Source: JBGMEA01 sp964444065
GTDB taxonomy: Bacteria; Bacillota; Clostridia; Eubacteriales; Anaerofustaceae
Assembly: GCA_964444065.1 (NCBI GenBank)
Contig: CAYUFL010000006.1
Coordinates: forward strand, 1 to 64,000
DNA: 64,000 bases
Direction: 5' to 3'
The translations under genes were made by a program, and so were the position numbers. A model generated the notes under the pieces. It was not told the DNA's origin. It searched no databases and saw nothing but the letters and a program-made list of their open reading frames with translations. Of this stretch, positions 1 to 7,920 are shown piece after piece; the first letter of the stretch is position 1, and every line of letters begins with the position of its first letter.

Positions 1-418
1 CGCCTGCTTCTCCAAGCAGATCAAGCGCCAGCTTATCGGGATAATCTCCTTTGAATGTAATTCTTTTAATACCTGCATTAATCAGCATTTTGCTGCAAAG
101 CACACACGGAGAGTGTGTGATATATATTTCGGTTCCTTCAATACTGACTCCATGCATGGAGGCTTGAATGATTGCATTCTGTTCCGCATGAATTCCGCGG
201 CAAAGCTCATGTTTTTCTCCTGATGGAATCCCCAATTTTTCTCTTAAACAACCAACTTGATCGCAATGGAAAATCCCCTTGGGTGCACCGTTATATCCTG
301 TAGATATAATTTGCTTGTCTTTTACGATAATTGCTGCAACTTGCCTTCGCATACACGTTGATCTTGTTTTAATCACTTCCAACAAATCCATAAAATATTT
401 ATCCCATTCCGGTCTCAT
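1..418 (-). CDS. dCMP deaminase / ComEB-like cytidine deaminase (3' end cut by window)
   Basis: Zinc-dependent deamination of dCMP to dUMP, feeding dTMP synthesis. About 139 residues are visible from an ATG at 418, preceded by AGAGGCG; the C-terminus lies beyond position 1. The zinc and catalytic signature is present: HAEQNA (His ligand and proton-relay Glu) followed by PCVLC (two Cys ligands). The insert CDQVGCLRE upstream of HAE is typical of dCMP deaminases rather than free cytidine deaminases. It is last in the minus-strand block sua5-ywlE-rpiB-upp, which fits pyrimidine salvage. ComEB of competent bacteria belongs to the same family, so the ComEB name says little about competence here. 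Confidence 0.9.
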   Translation of the reverse strand, partial: MRPEWDKYFMDLLEVIKTRSTCMRRQVAAIIVKDKQIISTGYNGAPKGIFHCDQVGCLREKLGIPSGEKHELCRGIHAEQNAIIQASMHGVSIEGTEIYITHSPCVLCSKMLINAGIKRITFKGDYPDKLALDLLGEAG

Positions 419-473
419 ACAATCGCCTCTTTCAATCATTATTATTCTCACTCTCTATTGATTCGGACAAATC

Positions 474-1103
474 CTATTTTGTTCCGAACAAGCGGTCTCC
501 TGCATCTCCCAGTCCGGGTACGATGTACATTTTATCGTTCATTTTTTCATCAAAAGCCGCTGCGAAGATATCGACATCCGGATGTGCTTTCTGTATTGCC
601 GCAATCCCTTTTTCGGAAGCAATCAGACACATGAACTTGATTGATTTCGCGCCCTGTTCTTTCAAAAAGTCAATTGCCGCAATCCCGCTGCCTCCGGTTG
701 CAAGCATCGGATCCAAAACAATGACAAGATTGGTGCTGATCTCTTCCGGCAATTTACAATAATACGGAACAGGTTGAAGTGTTTCGTGGTCTCGATAGAG
801 TCCGATATGCCCAACTTTTGCATTCGGCAGAAGATTCAACATCCCATCAACCATGCCAAGTCCTGCCCGCAGAATCGGAACAATACTGATTTTGTCATCC
901 TGCAGTTTTTTAACGGTTGTCCGGCATATCGGGGTCTGGACTTCCACATCAATCAAAGGCAAATCCCTTGTCACCTCATATGCCATCAACATGGCAATTT
1001 CACTGACCAATTCGCGGAACAGTTTATGATTGGTACTTTCATCCCGAATAATGCCTACTTTGTGTTGAATCAGAGGATGATCAAAAACCATTACATTACT
1101 CAT
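474..1103 (-). CDS. upp: Uracil phosphoribosyltransferase
   Basis: Converts uracil and PRPP to UMP in pyrimidine salvage. At 209 residues it has the usual length of the family. The PRPP-binding loop reads VIVLDPMLATGGS, and the C-terminal uracil-binding segment YIVPGLGDAGDRLFGT is intact. The start is an ATG with AAGGAG about 11 bases upstream. It lies 44 bases downstream of rpiB and 55 bases upstream of the deaminase gene, all on one strand, so co-transcription is likely. A uracil salvage gene next to rpiB and ywlE is the arrangement known from many Bacillota. Confidence 0.97.
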   Translation of the reverse strand: MSNVMVFDHPLIQHKVGIIRDESTNHKLFRELVSEIAMLMAYEVTRDLPLIDVEVQTPICRTTVKKLQDDKISIVPILRAGLGMVDGMLNLLPNAKVGHIGLYRDHETLQPVPYYCKLPEEISTNLVIVLDPMLATGGSGIAAIDFLKEQGAKSIKFMCLIASEKGIAAIQKAHPDVDIFAAAFDEKMNDKMYIVPGLGDAGDRLFGTK

Positions 1104-1147
1104 ATATTACTTACTCCTTATCTTTATCGACATGACTGCCGAGATGT

Positions 1148-1588
1148 TTAAATATTTTTATATCCGTCCATTTTTTCGACTCTTCGTTCGTGTCGACCGC
1201 CGTCGAAGCCTTCTTTCAAAAATACTTCCACAATTTCTTCCGCGATCGCTACCCCTGTAATTTTGGCGCCAAGTGCCAACACATTGGCATTGTTATGATG
1301 TCGGGACATTTTTGCGGTGTATGAATCAGTGCAATGCGCCGCGCGGATTCCGGTCACTTTGTTTGCAGCAATCGAAACTCCGATACCGGTGGAACAGATC
1401 ACGATCCCGCAGTCACAATCGCCTTTTGTTACATTTTTTCCGACCCGAAACGCATAGTCGGGATAATCCACGCTGTCATTGGAATCCGTTCCCAAATCAA
1501 GAAACTCATACCCTTTGGGAGAAAATAATGCGATGATATGCTGTTTTAGTTCATAGCCGCCGTGATCGGCTCCGATTGCGATTTTCAT
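1148..1588 (-). CDS. rpiB: Ribose-5-phosphate isomerase B (RpiB/LacAB family)
   Basis: Interconverts ribose 5-phosphate and ribulose 5-phosphate in the pentose phosphate pathway. The 146 residues open with the family signature IAIGADHGGYELK. The catalytic Cys is in the CSTGIGVSIAANK segment, and HNNANVLALGA follows. The ATG overlaps the stop of ywlE by four bases (ATGA), and the ribosome binding site AGGAGG lies inside the end of ywlE, so translation is probably coupled. RpiB relatives also isomerise allose or galactose phosphates. The neighbours sua5, ywlE and upp favour the housekeeping ribose role. Confidence 0.95.
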   Translation of the reverse strand: MKIAIGADHGGYELKQHIIALFSPKGYEFLDLGTDSNDSVDYPDYAFRVGKNVTKGDCDCGIVICSTGIGVSIAANKVTGIRAAHCTDSYTAKMSRHHNNANVLALGAKITGVAIAEEIVEVFLKEGFDGGRHERRVEKMDGYKNI

Positions 1589-2055
1589 TTTTCATCCTCC
1601 TGCAATAATTCTATTAAGCTTCGAATATAGCTTTCCAATATCTGATATGTCTTTCGGTACGTTTGCAACTGCATTCCAAAGGGATCGGGAATATCTCCGC
1701 TGCAACAGGAAGAACCCGCATATTCTCCAAGCGTATAAATCTTATCGCTGTATTGCGGATATCTCTTTTTCAGTGCATCTCTTTGATCCGCCGTCATTGT
1801 CAATACCAAATAAAACGCCCCCAGTAACGTCTCGGTTACACCGCATACCGAATGCGACAAGATTGCAATGCCGTTTTCTGCGCATATTTCAGCACTCTTC
1901 GGGCTAAGCATATCGTCTTCGATCACGCTGATTCCGGCAGACGTTGCCCTAAAAGACGCTGTCAACTGTTTTTCTGAAATTACCTGATTAAAAATTGCTT
2001 CTGCCATCGGACTGCGGCATGTATTGCCGGTACAAACAAATAGTATCTTTTTCAA
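1585..2055 (-). CDS. ywlE: Low-molecular-weight protein-arginine/tyrosine phosphatase, YwlE-like
   Basis: Small cysteine phosphatase of the LMW-PTP fold, 156 residues. The P-loop CTGNTCRSP sits at residues 8-16 and carries the nucleophilic Cys and the phosphate-binding Arg. The Thr in this loop (CTGNT rather than CxGNIC) is the feature known from YwlE-type arginine phosphatases. The general-acid DPFG segment is near residue 130. The start codon is TTG, chosen because GGAGG lies six to seven bases upstream and the conserved KKILFVCTGN strand begins immediately. The rpiB neighbour matches the ywlE-rpiB order of Bacillus. The arginine-phosphatase role is inferred; no McsB is visible here. Confidence 0.88.
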   Translation of the reverse strand: MKKILFVCTGNTCRSPMAEAIFNQVISEKQLTASFRATSAGISVIEDDMLSPKSAEICAENGIAILSHSVCGVTETLLGAFYLVLTMTADQRDALKKRYPQYSDKIYTLGEYAGSSCCSGDIPDPFGMQLQTYRKTYQILESYIRSLIELLQEDEK

Positions 2056-2075
2056 TGAGCAACCTCCGTTCTGAA

Positions 2076-3098
2076 TTATAATTCAATCACCTGATCGGCT
2101 GCTTTAAGCAAACGATTCAGATATGCTCTTCCGATTCCTTCGTTTTCGGTACACATGACATAGATCGTTTCCACGCCCAAACGATCGCATTCTCTGAAAT
2201 AAGCAAACAACACCCGAGCACTCTCTTGCGGCAGTTCTTTATTCCCCAATGAGAAAAAATGACTCACGGTGAAAGCGTCTTTCAATTCGCTGAATCCCAA
2301 TACAGCACTGCCGCTGGATTCACACGCAGCGCGATTGATATAATCGATCACATCCGCATCATTTCCCTTGACGGCAATTACAGCTGCATTTGGCTTATAA
2401 TGGTTATATTTCATCCCCGGCGACTTCGGTTTATCCGAATCGGAAACATTTTCAGACAATGCAAGCTCAATCACTCCGGCCAATTGCTCCTGCGTAATTG
2501 CGCCCGGACGCAGAATACGCGCAGGGTGTACCGTACAATCCAGCACCGTCGATTCAATACCGTACAAACAATTCTCCCCGAGCAAGATGACATCCGCTTT
2601 CCCGTCCATATCCTGCAATACATGCTCCGGTCTCGTCGGTGACGGTTTGCCGGAAATATTTGCACTGGGCGCAGCAATGGGCAATTGACACTTACGAATT
2701 AAATCCAAGGCATACTTCTCGTTCGGCATACGGATCGCTACCGTTTCCAACCCTGCGGTAACAGTGTACGGCACGAGATTATTTTTCTTCAATACTATAG
2801 TGATCGGACCAGGCATGAAGGTATCAACCACTGCTTTTGCCTGAGGTTCGGATAAATCCGCAAGCATTGCGATCATTGAAACATCGGCAACATGTACAAT
2901 CAGCGGATTATCCGATGGTCGTCCTTTTGCCATAAAAATGCCGGATACTGCTTTTTCATCAAGTGCATTCGCACCCAATCCGTATACGGTTTCTGTAGGA
3001 AAAACAACCAAGCCGCCATCCTTTATTGTCTGCGCAGCATCTTGGATTGCATTGCAATAACCGTCGGAAAGCGTCAAATCGTAAATTCGGGTTTTCAT
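2076..3098 (-). CDS. sua5: Threonylcarbamoyl-AMP synthase (Sua5/YwlC)
   Basis: Makes threonylcarbamoyl-AMP from threonine, bicarbonate and ATP, the first step of t6A37 modification of ANN-decoding tRNAs. The 340 residues comprise the YrdC/TsaC domain (about 15-205), with GGLVVFPTETVYGLGANA and the KGRPSDNPLIVH core. A linker and the C-terminal Sua5 domain follow, so this is the long Sua5 type rather than short TsaC. It is first in the minus-strand block and divergent from rho. An AT-rich TATAAT-like element lies around 3132-3137, but no good -35 was found with it. Confidence 0.95.
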   Translation of the reverse strand: MKTRIYDLTLSDGYCNAIQDAAQTIKDGGLVVFPTETVYGLGANALDEKAVSGIFMAKGRPSDNPLIVHVADVSMIAMLADLSEPQAKAVVDTFMPGPITIVLKKNNLVPYTVTAGLETVAIRMPNEKYALDLIRKCQLPIAAPSANISGKPSPTRPEHVLQDMDGKADVILLGENCLYGIESTVLDCTVHPARILRPGAITQEQLAGVIELALSENVSDSDKPKSPGMKYNHYKPNAAVIAVKGNDADVIDYINRAACESSGSAVLGFSELKDAFTVSHFFSLGNKELPQESARVLFAYFRECDRLGVETIYVMCTENEGIGRAYLNRLLKAADQVIEL

Positions 3099-3555
3099 TC
3101 ATCAGTCTTTTCTGTAAATTTATTTTATTTTATTATAACAAACTTTTTTTATGGTTATGAGAAAAACAGAACATTTTTTTATTTCATTATTATATCAGAG
3201 ACCAATCCAACAGTTCCCTATCGTATTGAGATGGTTTTTTCGAACTGTTATACTCATGAGTGACGCAGATATGATCAGGCAAGTATTTTCATGAAAATAC
3301 TTGGCAATTCGCGATTGTTATGGTAATATCATATAATTAATGAGTTGATGTGTAAATTGAATATATAGTTTATTAAACTAGAAATTTTCTGATTTTCTGT
3401 TTACTTTTTCTTTTCTTTTTGTTAAGATGAATTATTCAACTATACATTCTGTTCTCTGAATACAATTTCTGAACTGTTTTTTGTTCAGTTTTATTTCTTG
3501 TCATCTTTTTTTCAAATCTCATTCTCACCCAATCAACGCATCGCGGAGGCTAGTC
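3099..3555. other. Divergent intergenic region between sua5 and rho, with a 24-base perfect palindrome
   Basis: No gene is supported in this 457-base AT-rich stretch. It must hold the promoters of sua5 (minus) and rho (plus). Its one striking element is a perfect 12+12 inverted repeat at 3280-3303, with half-site CAAGTATTTTCA. The repeat has no T-tract on either side, so it does not look like an intrinsic terminator; an operator or an RNA hairpin in the rho leader are the obvious alternatives. The long rho leader (250 bases or more between the palindrome and the start codon) would suit autoregulation, as known for other rho genes, but nothing in the sequence proves it. Confidence 0.5.
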
Positions 3556-5133
3556 TTGGATAAAGAAATCTCAGAAATGTCCGTTCAACAGCTTAAAGAA
3601 GAAGCAAAAGGCATGGGCATCGAAAAAATCAGCAAATTATCCAAACAAGAGTTACTGAACACGATTTCAGAAACCAAATCGTTAAACGTAAAAAAATATG
3701 CAAAATTGAAGGATTCTATCGATGATACCATTGAAATGCGCGGTATTGTACAGATTCTTCCCGAAGGTTTCGGTTTTTTAAAAACACCCGAAATGAAAGC
3801 GCCTGACGAGTATGTATACGTATCCGCCTCTCAGGTGCAAAAATTTCGATTGCTGAGCGGCTTTGAAATCTGCGGCAAGGTTCGTCCGCCGAAAGAAGCG
3901 GAAAAATACTTTGCGATGTTATTCATTGAAGAGGTCAACGGCAGACTGACCGAGGAAATTCTTCAGGAAGAAAAACAGATTATGTCTGCCGGCACGGAAA
4001 AAGACATGTCACAGTACGAAAAATCGCACAGCGGCATTTTGGAAACCAATCCTGACGGTTTTGGTTTTCTCAGAACCAGCAATTATATGTCGGGTGATAA
4101 TGATATTTACGTGTCTCCGTCACAAATCAGAAAATACAAACTTCGCACAGGGGATCTTGTTCAGGGTCGCATACGGATTTCCAACGAAAATGAGCGTTAC
4201 GATGCACTGTTGTATGTTGAAAAAGTAAACGGCAGAGCTCCTGAAACAATAGTCAACAGACCGGATTTCGAGAAACTGATTCCAATCTTTCCTGACGAAC
4301 GCCTAAAACTGGAAACAACACAACAAATCAATTCAACCAGGATTCTGGATATTTTTGCCCCTGTCGGAAAAGGACAGCGCGGACTCATTGTTGCTGCACC
4401 GAAAGCAGGAAAAACCATTCTGCTGAAACAGATTGCCAATGCAATCAAACTGAATCATCCCGACATCAAACTGATCATCCTGCTGATCGATGAACGCCCG
4501 GAAGAAGTAACCGATATGCAGCGCAGTATTATTGCCGACGTCATTTACTCCACGTTTGATCAAAAGCCATCCAATCATATCAAGGCTGCCGAAATCGTTC
4601 TGGAGCGAAGCAAACGTCTCGTGGAACTGGGAGAAGATGTTGTGATTCTTGTAGACAGCATTACCCGTTTTGCAAGAGCCAGCAACCTTGTTGTTCCTGC
4701 TTCGGGGAGAACCCTTTCCGGGGGTCTTGATCCCGAAAGTTTATATTTTCCCAAAAAATTCTTCGGAGCAGCCCGCAATATCGAAGGCGGCGGTTCTTTG
4801 ACCATCCTTGCAACAGCTTTAATTGAAACAGGCAGCCGTATGGACGATATGATTTATGAAGAATTCAAAGGGACAGGAAATATGGAAGTGCATTTGGAAC
4901 GGGAACTTGCAGAAAGCAGAATCTTCCCTGCCATGAATATTCTGCGCTCCGGTACAAGAAGAGAAGATTTGCTGCTGGGCGAGGACGAACTGTCCGCTTC
5001 ATACGGCATACGCAAAGCATTGAATAACCTCGGTACGATCAGCTTTACCGACACAATTATACAGAATATGTCCAAAACAAAGTCCAACAAAGATTTTGTT
5101 GCCATGATTCTAAAAAATTATATGATAAGATAA
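3556..5133 (+). CDS. rho: Transcription termination factor Rho with two tandem RNA-binding (OB/cold-shock-like) domains
   Basis: Hexameric RNA helicase that ends transcription. The start chosen is a TTG at 3556 with GGAGG at 3545-3549 (six-base spacing), giving 525 residues against about 420 for E. coli Rho. Domains in order: Rho N-terminal helical domain (about 5-45); a first OB RNA-binding domain (about 62-129, PEGFGFLKT, YVSASQVQKF, VRPPKEAEKYFAML); a second OB domain (about 159-226, PDGFGFLRT, YVSPSQIRKY, NERYDALLYVEKVNG); then the RecA-like ATPase with P-loop APKAGKT at 281-287, IDERPEEVTDM and the DSITRFARA helix. Normal Rho has one OB domain. Here each copy retains the core aromatic and SQ motifs, so the extra length is a duplication rather than an unrelated insert. 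Confidence 0.96.
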   Translation: MDKEISEMSVQQLKEEAKGMGIEKISKLSKQELLNTISETKSLNVKKYAKLKDSIDDTIEMRGIVQILPEGFGFLKTPEMKAPDEYVYVSASQVQKFRLLSGFEICGKVRPPKEAEKYFAMLFIEEVNGRLTEEILQEEKQIMSAGTEKDMSQYEKSHSGILETNPDGFGFLRTSNYMSGDNDIYVSPSQIRKYKLRTGDLVQGRIRISNENERYDALLYVEKVNGRAPETIVNRPDFEKLIPIFPDERLKLETTQQINSTRILDIFAPVGKGQRGLIVAAPKAGKTILLKQIANAIKLNHPDIKLIILLIDERPEEVTDMQRSIIADVIYSTFDQKPSNHIKAAEIVLERSKRLVELGEDVVILVDSITRFARASNLVVPASGRTLSGGLDPESLYFPKKFFGAARNIEGGGSLTILATALIETGSRMDDMIYEEFKGTGNMEVHLERELAESRIFPAMNILRSGTRREDLLLGEDELSASYGIRKALNNLGTISFTDTIIQNMSKTKSNKDFVAMILKNYMIR

Positions 5134-5141
5134 AAAAATGT

Positions 5142-5170
5142 TTGATAATTCAGCACGACACTGTTATAAT
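5142..5170 (+). promoter_or_regulatory. Sigma-A-type promoter for rpmE
   Basis: TTGATA at 5142-5147 and TATAAT at 5165-5170 are separated by 17 bases and lie about 55 bases before the rpmE start. This gives rpmE its own promoter only nine bases after the rho stop codon. Confidence 0.75.
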
Positions 5171-5226
5171 ATAATGGCTGTAAAGAAGTAACTTTATATA
5201 AGATCACTATGAAAGAGGTGAGTTTC

Positions 5227-5427
5227 ATGAAACAGGGAATCCATCCGGATTACAAAAAATGCACTGTCACCTGTGCTTGCGGGAATACGTTCGAAACTGG
5301 ATCTGTCAAAGATGAAATCCGAGTAGAAATATGTTCTGCCTGCCATCCTTATTTTACCGGTAAACAGAAACTGGTTGATACTGGCGGTCGAGTCGGAAGA
5401 TTCAAAAAACGTTACGAAAGCAAATAA
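5227..5427 (+). CDS. rpmE: Large ribosomal subunit protein bL31, zinc-binding type
   Basis: Ribosomal protein at the central protuberance, 66 residues. The ATG at 5227 is preferred over an in-frame ATG at 5209 because AGAGGTG (5214-5220) lies six bases before it and the family begins MKxxIHPxY. Four Cys are present (positions 13, 17, 19 and 37 by the visible CTVTCAC and CSACHP context), with the family signature CSACHPYFTGKQK and the VDTGGRVGRFKKRY tail. This is the Zn-containing form, not the Zn-independent paralogue. Linkage to rho is conserved in many Bacillota. Confidence 0.97.
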   Translation: MKQGIHPDYKKCTVTCACGNTFETGSVKDEIRVEICSACHPYFTGKQKLVDTGGRVGRFKKRYESK

Positions 5428-5437
5428 AGCATTGATA

Positions 5438-5462
5438 AGAGCCGTGAGATCGGCTCTTTTTT
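5438..5462 (+). terminator. Intrinsic terminator after rpmE
   Basis: A seven-base-pair stem AGAGCCG/CGGCTCT with a six-base loop is followed by a T-run. It separates rpmE from degV. Confidence 0.9.
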
Positions 5463-5486
5463 CTTGCTGTATTCGAAATGTTTTAA

Positions 5487-5514
5487 TTGAAAACTAAGAT
5501 TCTGCCATTATAAT
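5487..5514 (+). promoter_or_regulatory. Promoter for the degV-family gene
   Basis: TTGAAA at 5487-5492 and TATAAT at 5509-5514 with a 16-base spacer, about 30 bases upstream of the start codon. Confidence 0.65.
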
Positions 5515-5544
5515 CAAATCACAAATCATACTGAGGCGGTATCA

Positions 5545-6411
5545 ATGAATAATCCGATACAGATCATCACTGACAGCGGAGCGGATCTGACAGAAGAAAT
5601 GCAGAGCAGCAGAACAATTGAAATATTACCGATGGAAATCGAAATCAATGGTTCCGTGCGCAAACCTTCCACCGAACTGGACTTAAAACATATGTATCAC
5701 GATATGCGTCACAAGTCCGTTTACAAAACGTCCCAGGTTCCTTTGGAACAATTTCTGAGCGTTTTCGAACGCTATGCCAAGCAGCACGTCCCGATATTGT
5801 ACATCGGTCTTTCTTCGAAGCTTTCGGGCACTGTTTCCGCGGCAGATATGGCTGCTCGGGAAATCAGAGAGCGATATCCGGATGTGCAGATAGAAATCGT
5901 CGATTCGAAATGTGCGACCATCGGATACGGACGCGCCGTACTTGTTGCATACGATATGTCAATGCAGGGTATATCGATGGAAACGATCAAACGGGCAGTG
6001 CTTGATCTAACGGCACATACGGAGCACCTGTTCACAGTATCAAAACTGGAATATCTTGTTCGCGGAGGGCGCCTTTCGGCTGCGGCTGCGGCAATTGCCG
6101 GCACGCTCAATATCAAACCGATCCTGAATGTTGACAAGAACGGTGAGTTGATCGCCATTGAAAAAATCCGCGGCGAAAAAAAGTTAAAACAACGGATGGC
6201 AGATCTTGTTGCCGAGCTCTCCGGAGGACTCTCCGAACAGACCATTTATATCGTACACGGCGATGACGAAACAGCGGCAGATGAAATGCTGGGATTGATC
6301 CGAGAACGCACACCGGTTAAGGAAGCAATAAAAATGATGATCGGTCCAACGATCGGCGCCCACTCTGGACCCGGCACGTTGGGCATCGTATTCACGAATC
6401 CAAACAGATAA
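5545..6411 (+). CDS. DegV-family fatty-acid-binding protein (FakB-like)
   Basis: DegV proteins bind a fatty acid and present it to the kinase FakA for phosphorylation. The 288 residues begin with the strand-loop IITDSGADL that starts most DegV proteins. Other matches are TSQVP near residue 55, GLSSKLSGT (the lipid head-group-binding SSxLSGT motif), the LEYLVRGGRLS segment and GAHSGPGTLGIVF near the C-terminus. GAGGCGG lies five to six bases before the ATG. It is a single-gene unit between the rpmE terminator and a shared terminator with queT. No fakA is visible in the window, so its partner is unknown. Confidence 0.93.
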   Translation: MNNPIQIITDSGADLTEEMQSSRTIEILPMEIEINGSVRKPSTELDLKHMYHDMRHKSVYKTSQVPLEQFLSVFERYAKQHVPILYIGLSSKLSGTVSAADMAAREIRERYPDVQIEIVDSKCATIGYGRAVLVAYDMSMQGISMETIKRAVLDLTAHTEHLFTVSKLEYLVRGGRLSAAAAAIAGTLNIKPILNVDKNGELIAIEKIRGEKKLKQRMADLVAELSGGLSEQTIYIVHGDDETAADEMLGLIRERTPVKEAIKMMIGPTIGAHSGPGTLGIVFTNPNR

Positions 6412-6446
6412 AAAACGCCTTATCATAATATGATAAGGCGTTTTTT
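6411..6446. terminator. Bidirectional terminator between degV and queT
   Basis: Perfect stem AACGCCTTATCA/TGATAAGGCGTT flanked by A-run and T-run, so it works on both strands. The two convergent stop codons lie at its edges. Confidence 0.92.
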
Positions 6447-6939
6447 ACTTTCTGATCAATTCGTTCAGCTTACGGTTTTTTTCAAACAGAAACAAGATCG
6501 GCATACCGATGACATATACACTCAGCAACTGACCGGCGGCAATCTGTAAGACATAGAGAAAATAAAGGTTCATCGTATCGGTCATAATACCGATGATTGC
6601 GGAGACAACGAAGCCGTTAATGATCACCGAAGGCAGTCCGACGAGATATTTATTCTTGATTTTGCTCCCGATCAATCCGCTCACAAGCGTTGCCAAACTT
6701 CCGAAAATAATATCGGCAAGCCCGAACGGACTTGATAGATTTGTTACAACGCACCCGATAAACAAGCCCCATGCCGCTGAAGGCGTGAAAAAAACCAGCA
6801 CGTTCAGCGCCTCAGACGGACGCAGTTGCAGTGAACCGAATTCGATCGGTTGAAAAAAAATCCCGATCACAAAATATAAAGCCGCGATAATTCCTGCCTT
6901 TACCAAAAAAGCAATCAATGAACTGGATTTGTTTTGCAT
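6445..6939 (-). CDS. queT: QueT-family queuosine-precursor ECF transporter substrate-binding (S) component
   Basis: A 164-residue integral membrane protein with about five to six hydrophobic helices, matching the QueT family of ECF S components thought to import a queuosine precursor. Diagnostic segments are QPIEFGSLQLRPSEALNVL, the GLFIGCVVTNLSSPFGLADIIFGSLATL core and PSVIINGFVV. TAGGAG precedes the ATG. It follows the EcsC-family gene by 45 bases. That leader is too short and lacks the conserved core for a convincing preQ1 riboswitch. The ECF energising module must be elsewhere. Substrate assignment is by family only. Confidence 0.85.
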   Translation of the reverse strand: MQNKSSSLIAFLVKAGIIAALYFVIGIFFQPIEFGSLQLRPSEALNVLVFFTPSAAWGLFIGCVVTNLSSPFGLADIIFGSLATLVSGLIGSKIKNKYLVGLPSVIINGFVVSAIIGIMTDTMNLYFLYVLQIAAGQLLSVYVIGMPILFLFEKNRKLNELIRK

Positions 6940-6984
6940 AAGTACTCCTACATAAAATATAAAAAATTGAAAACAGCCATACTG

Positions 6985-7707
6985 TCAATGCTCCAAAAGC
7001 AAGCGACAATGATATGCTTGCATTGCATTTCCTGCGAGCTGTGCAAGCAGTTTGTTATTCGCATAAGCACCGAACAATGCCCCGATACCGGGAATCATCT
7101 GCATCAGTTTTGCCAGATCGATATAGTCACAATATTCTTCGCGAAAGCTCTTCCAGTCATACGCATTCACGTCTTCCGGCAGTTGTGCCGCATATTGCTG
7201 CCAATTTAATATCCGATAAAAAATCTCTTTGCGCTTTTCCCTTCTTGAAAAAGTCAGTTGAAATAGGGTGAGCATGAATAAACGTTCTTTCGGATCACTG
7301 ATGTCAAACCCATAGCATGCCGATATTTCGGAAAGCATTTTCATCTTGATGGAAAGCAGCACTGGAAAATCAACCGCGCTGAGAAGAAATCCGCCATATC
7401 CCGTGCAGGCACCGCTGAATATTCCTGCTTTTTTGTATCCGTCGATTTTCTCTGTGATAATCCGATCACGTTGACGCAATGTCAGCGACTGTGAATAGCT
7501 GTTCGTCACGATGCCGGAGCCGGACAAAATAAACTTGGTCATATTTTTGATTGCATCCGTAATGATTTGATTGACCCCCGACGGAATCAGATTTCTGGTC
7601 TTGCTTTGCACAGCATGTGCAATATGCTCGGTCAGTAAAGGATCCTTGAGCATCTTCACTTTCCAAAAGATCAAATCCTGTTTGATTTTATCCTCATAAC
7701 TGCTCAT
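6985..7707 (-). CDS. EcsC-family protein
   Basis: 240 residues, start supported by AAAGGAG before the ATG. The central segment GACTGYGGFLLSAVDFPVLLSIKMKM followed by AEISACYGFDISDPKERLF-type sequence is the EcsC family core (glycine-rich, semi-hydrophobic, then YGFD...P.ER). The C-terminal MIPGIGALFGAYANN segment also fits. EcsC was named from the Bacillus ecsABC operon, but its biochemical role is not settled. Here it is not next to an EcsAB transporter; it sits upstream of queT on the same strand and may be co-transcribed with it. Confidence 0.8.
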   Translation of the reverse strand: MSSYEDKIKQDLIFWKVKMLKDPLLTEHIAHAVQSKTRNLIPSGVNQIITDAIKNMTKFILSGSGIVTNSYSQSLTLRQRDRIITEKIDGYKKAGIFSGACTGYGGFLLSAVDFPVLLSIKMKMLSEISACYGFDISDPKERLFMLTLFQLTFSRREKRKEIFYRILNWQQYAAQLPEDVNAYDWKSFREEYCDYIDLAKLMQMIPGIGALFGAYANNKLLAQLAGNAMQAYHCRLLLEH

Positions 7708-7828
7708 TTCATTGTCTCCTTTTACCGATAAATAAAATTATATCATATTATTCTCATTTCGAACCATCCAATTGATGTGGCCGACAGGTATATTGGTTGA
7801 ATTTTCGATAAAATATTACCAATACATC

Positions 7829-7857
7829 TTCGATATTCGAACAGATTTTGGTATAAT
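7829..7857 (+). promoter_or_regulatory. Extended -10 promoter for the patatin-like gene
   Basis: TTCGAT at 7829-7834, a 17-base spacer, then TATAAT at 7852-7857 preceded by TGG (extended -10 TGnTATAAT). It lies about 65 bases before the start codon. Confidence 0.6.
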
Positions 7858-7920
7858 TATAAACTGTAAGCAATTGACTCTGAATATTACTGCAATCAGC
7901 AATTCAAGGTGGAGGTAGAC

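Noticed and set aside
6940..6990. preQ1 riboswitch before queT
   Set aside because: The 45-base leader has only a four-pair hairpin (ACAG/CTGT) and lacks the conserved preQ1 core.
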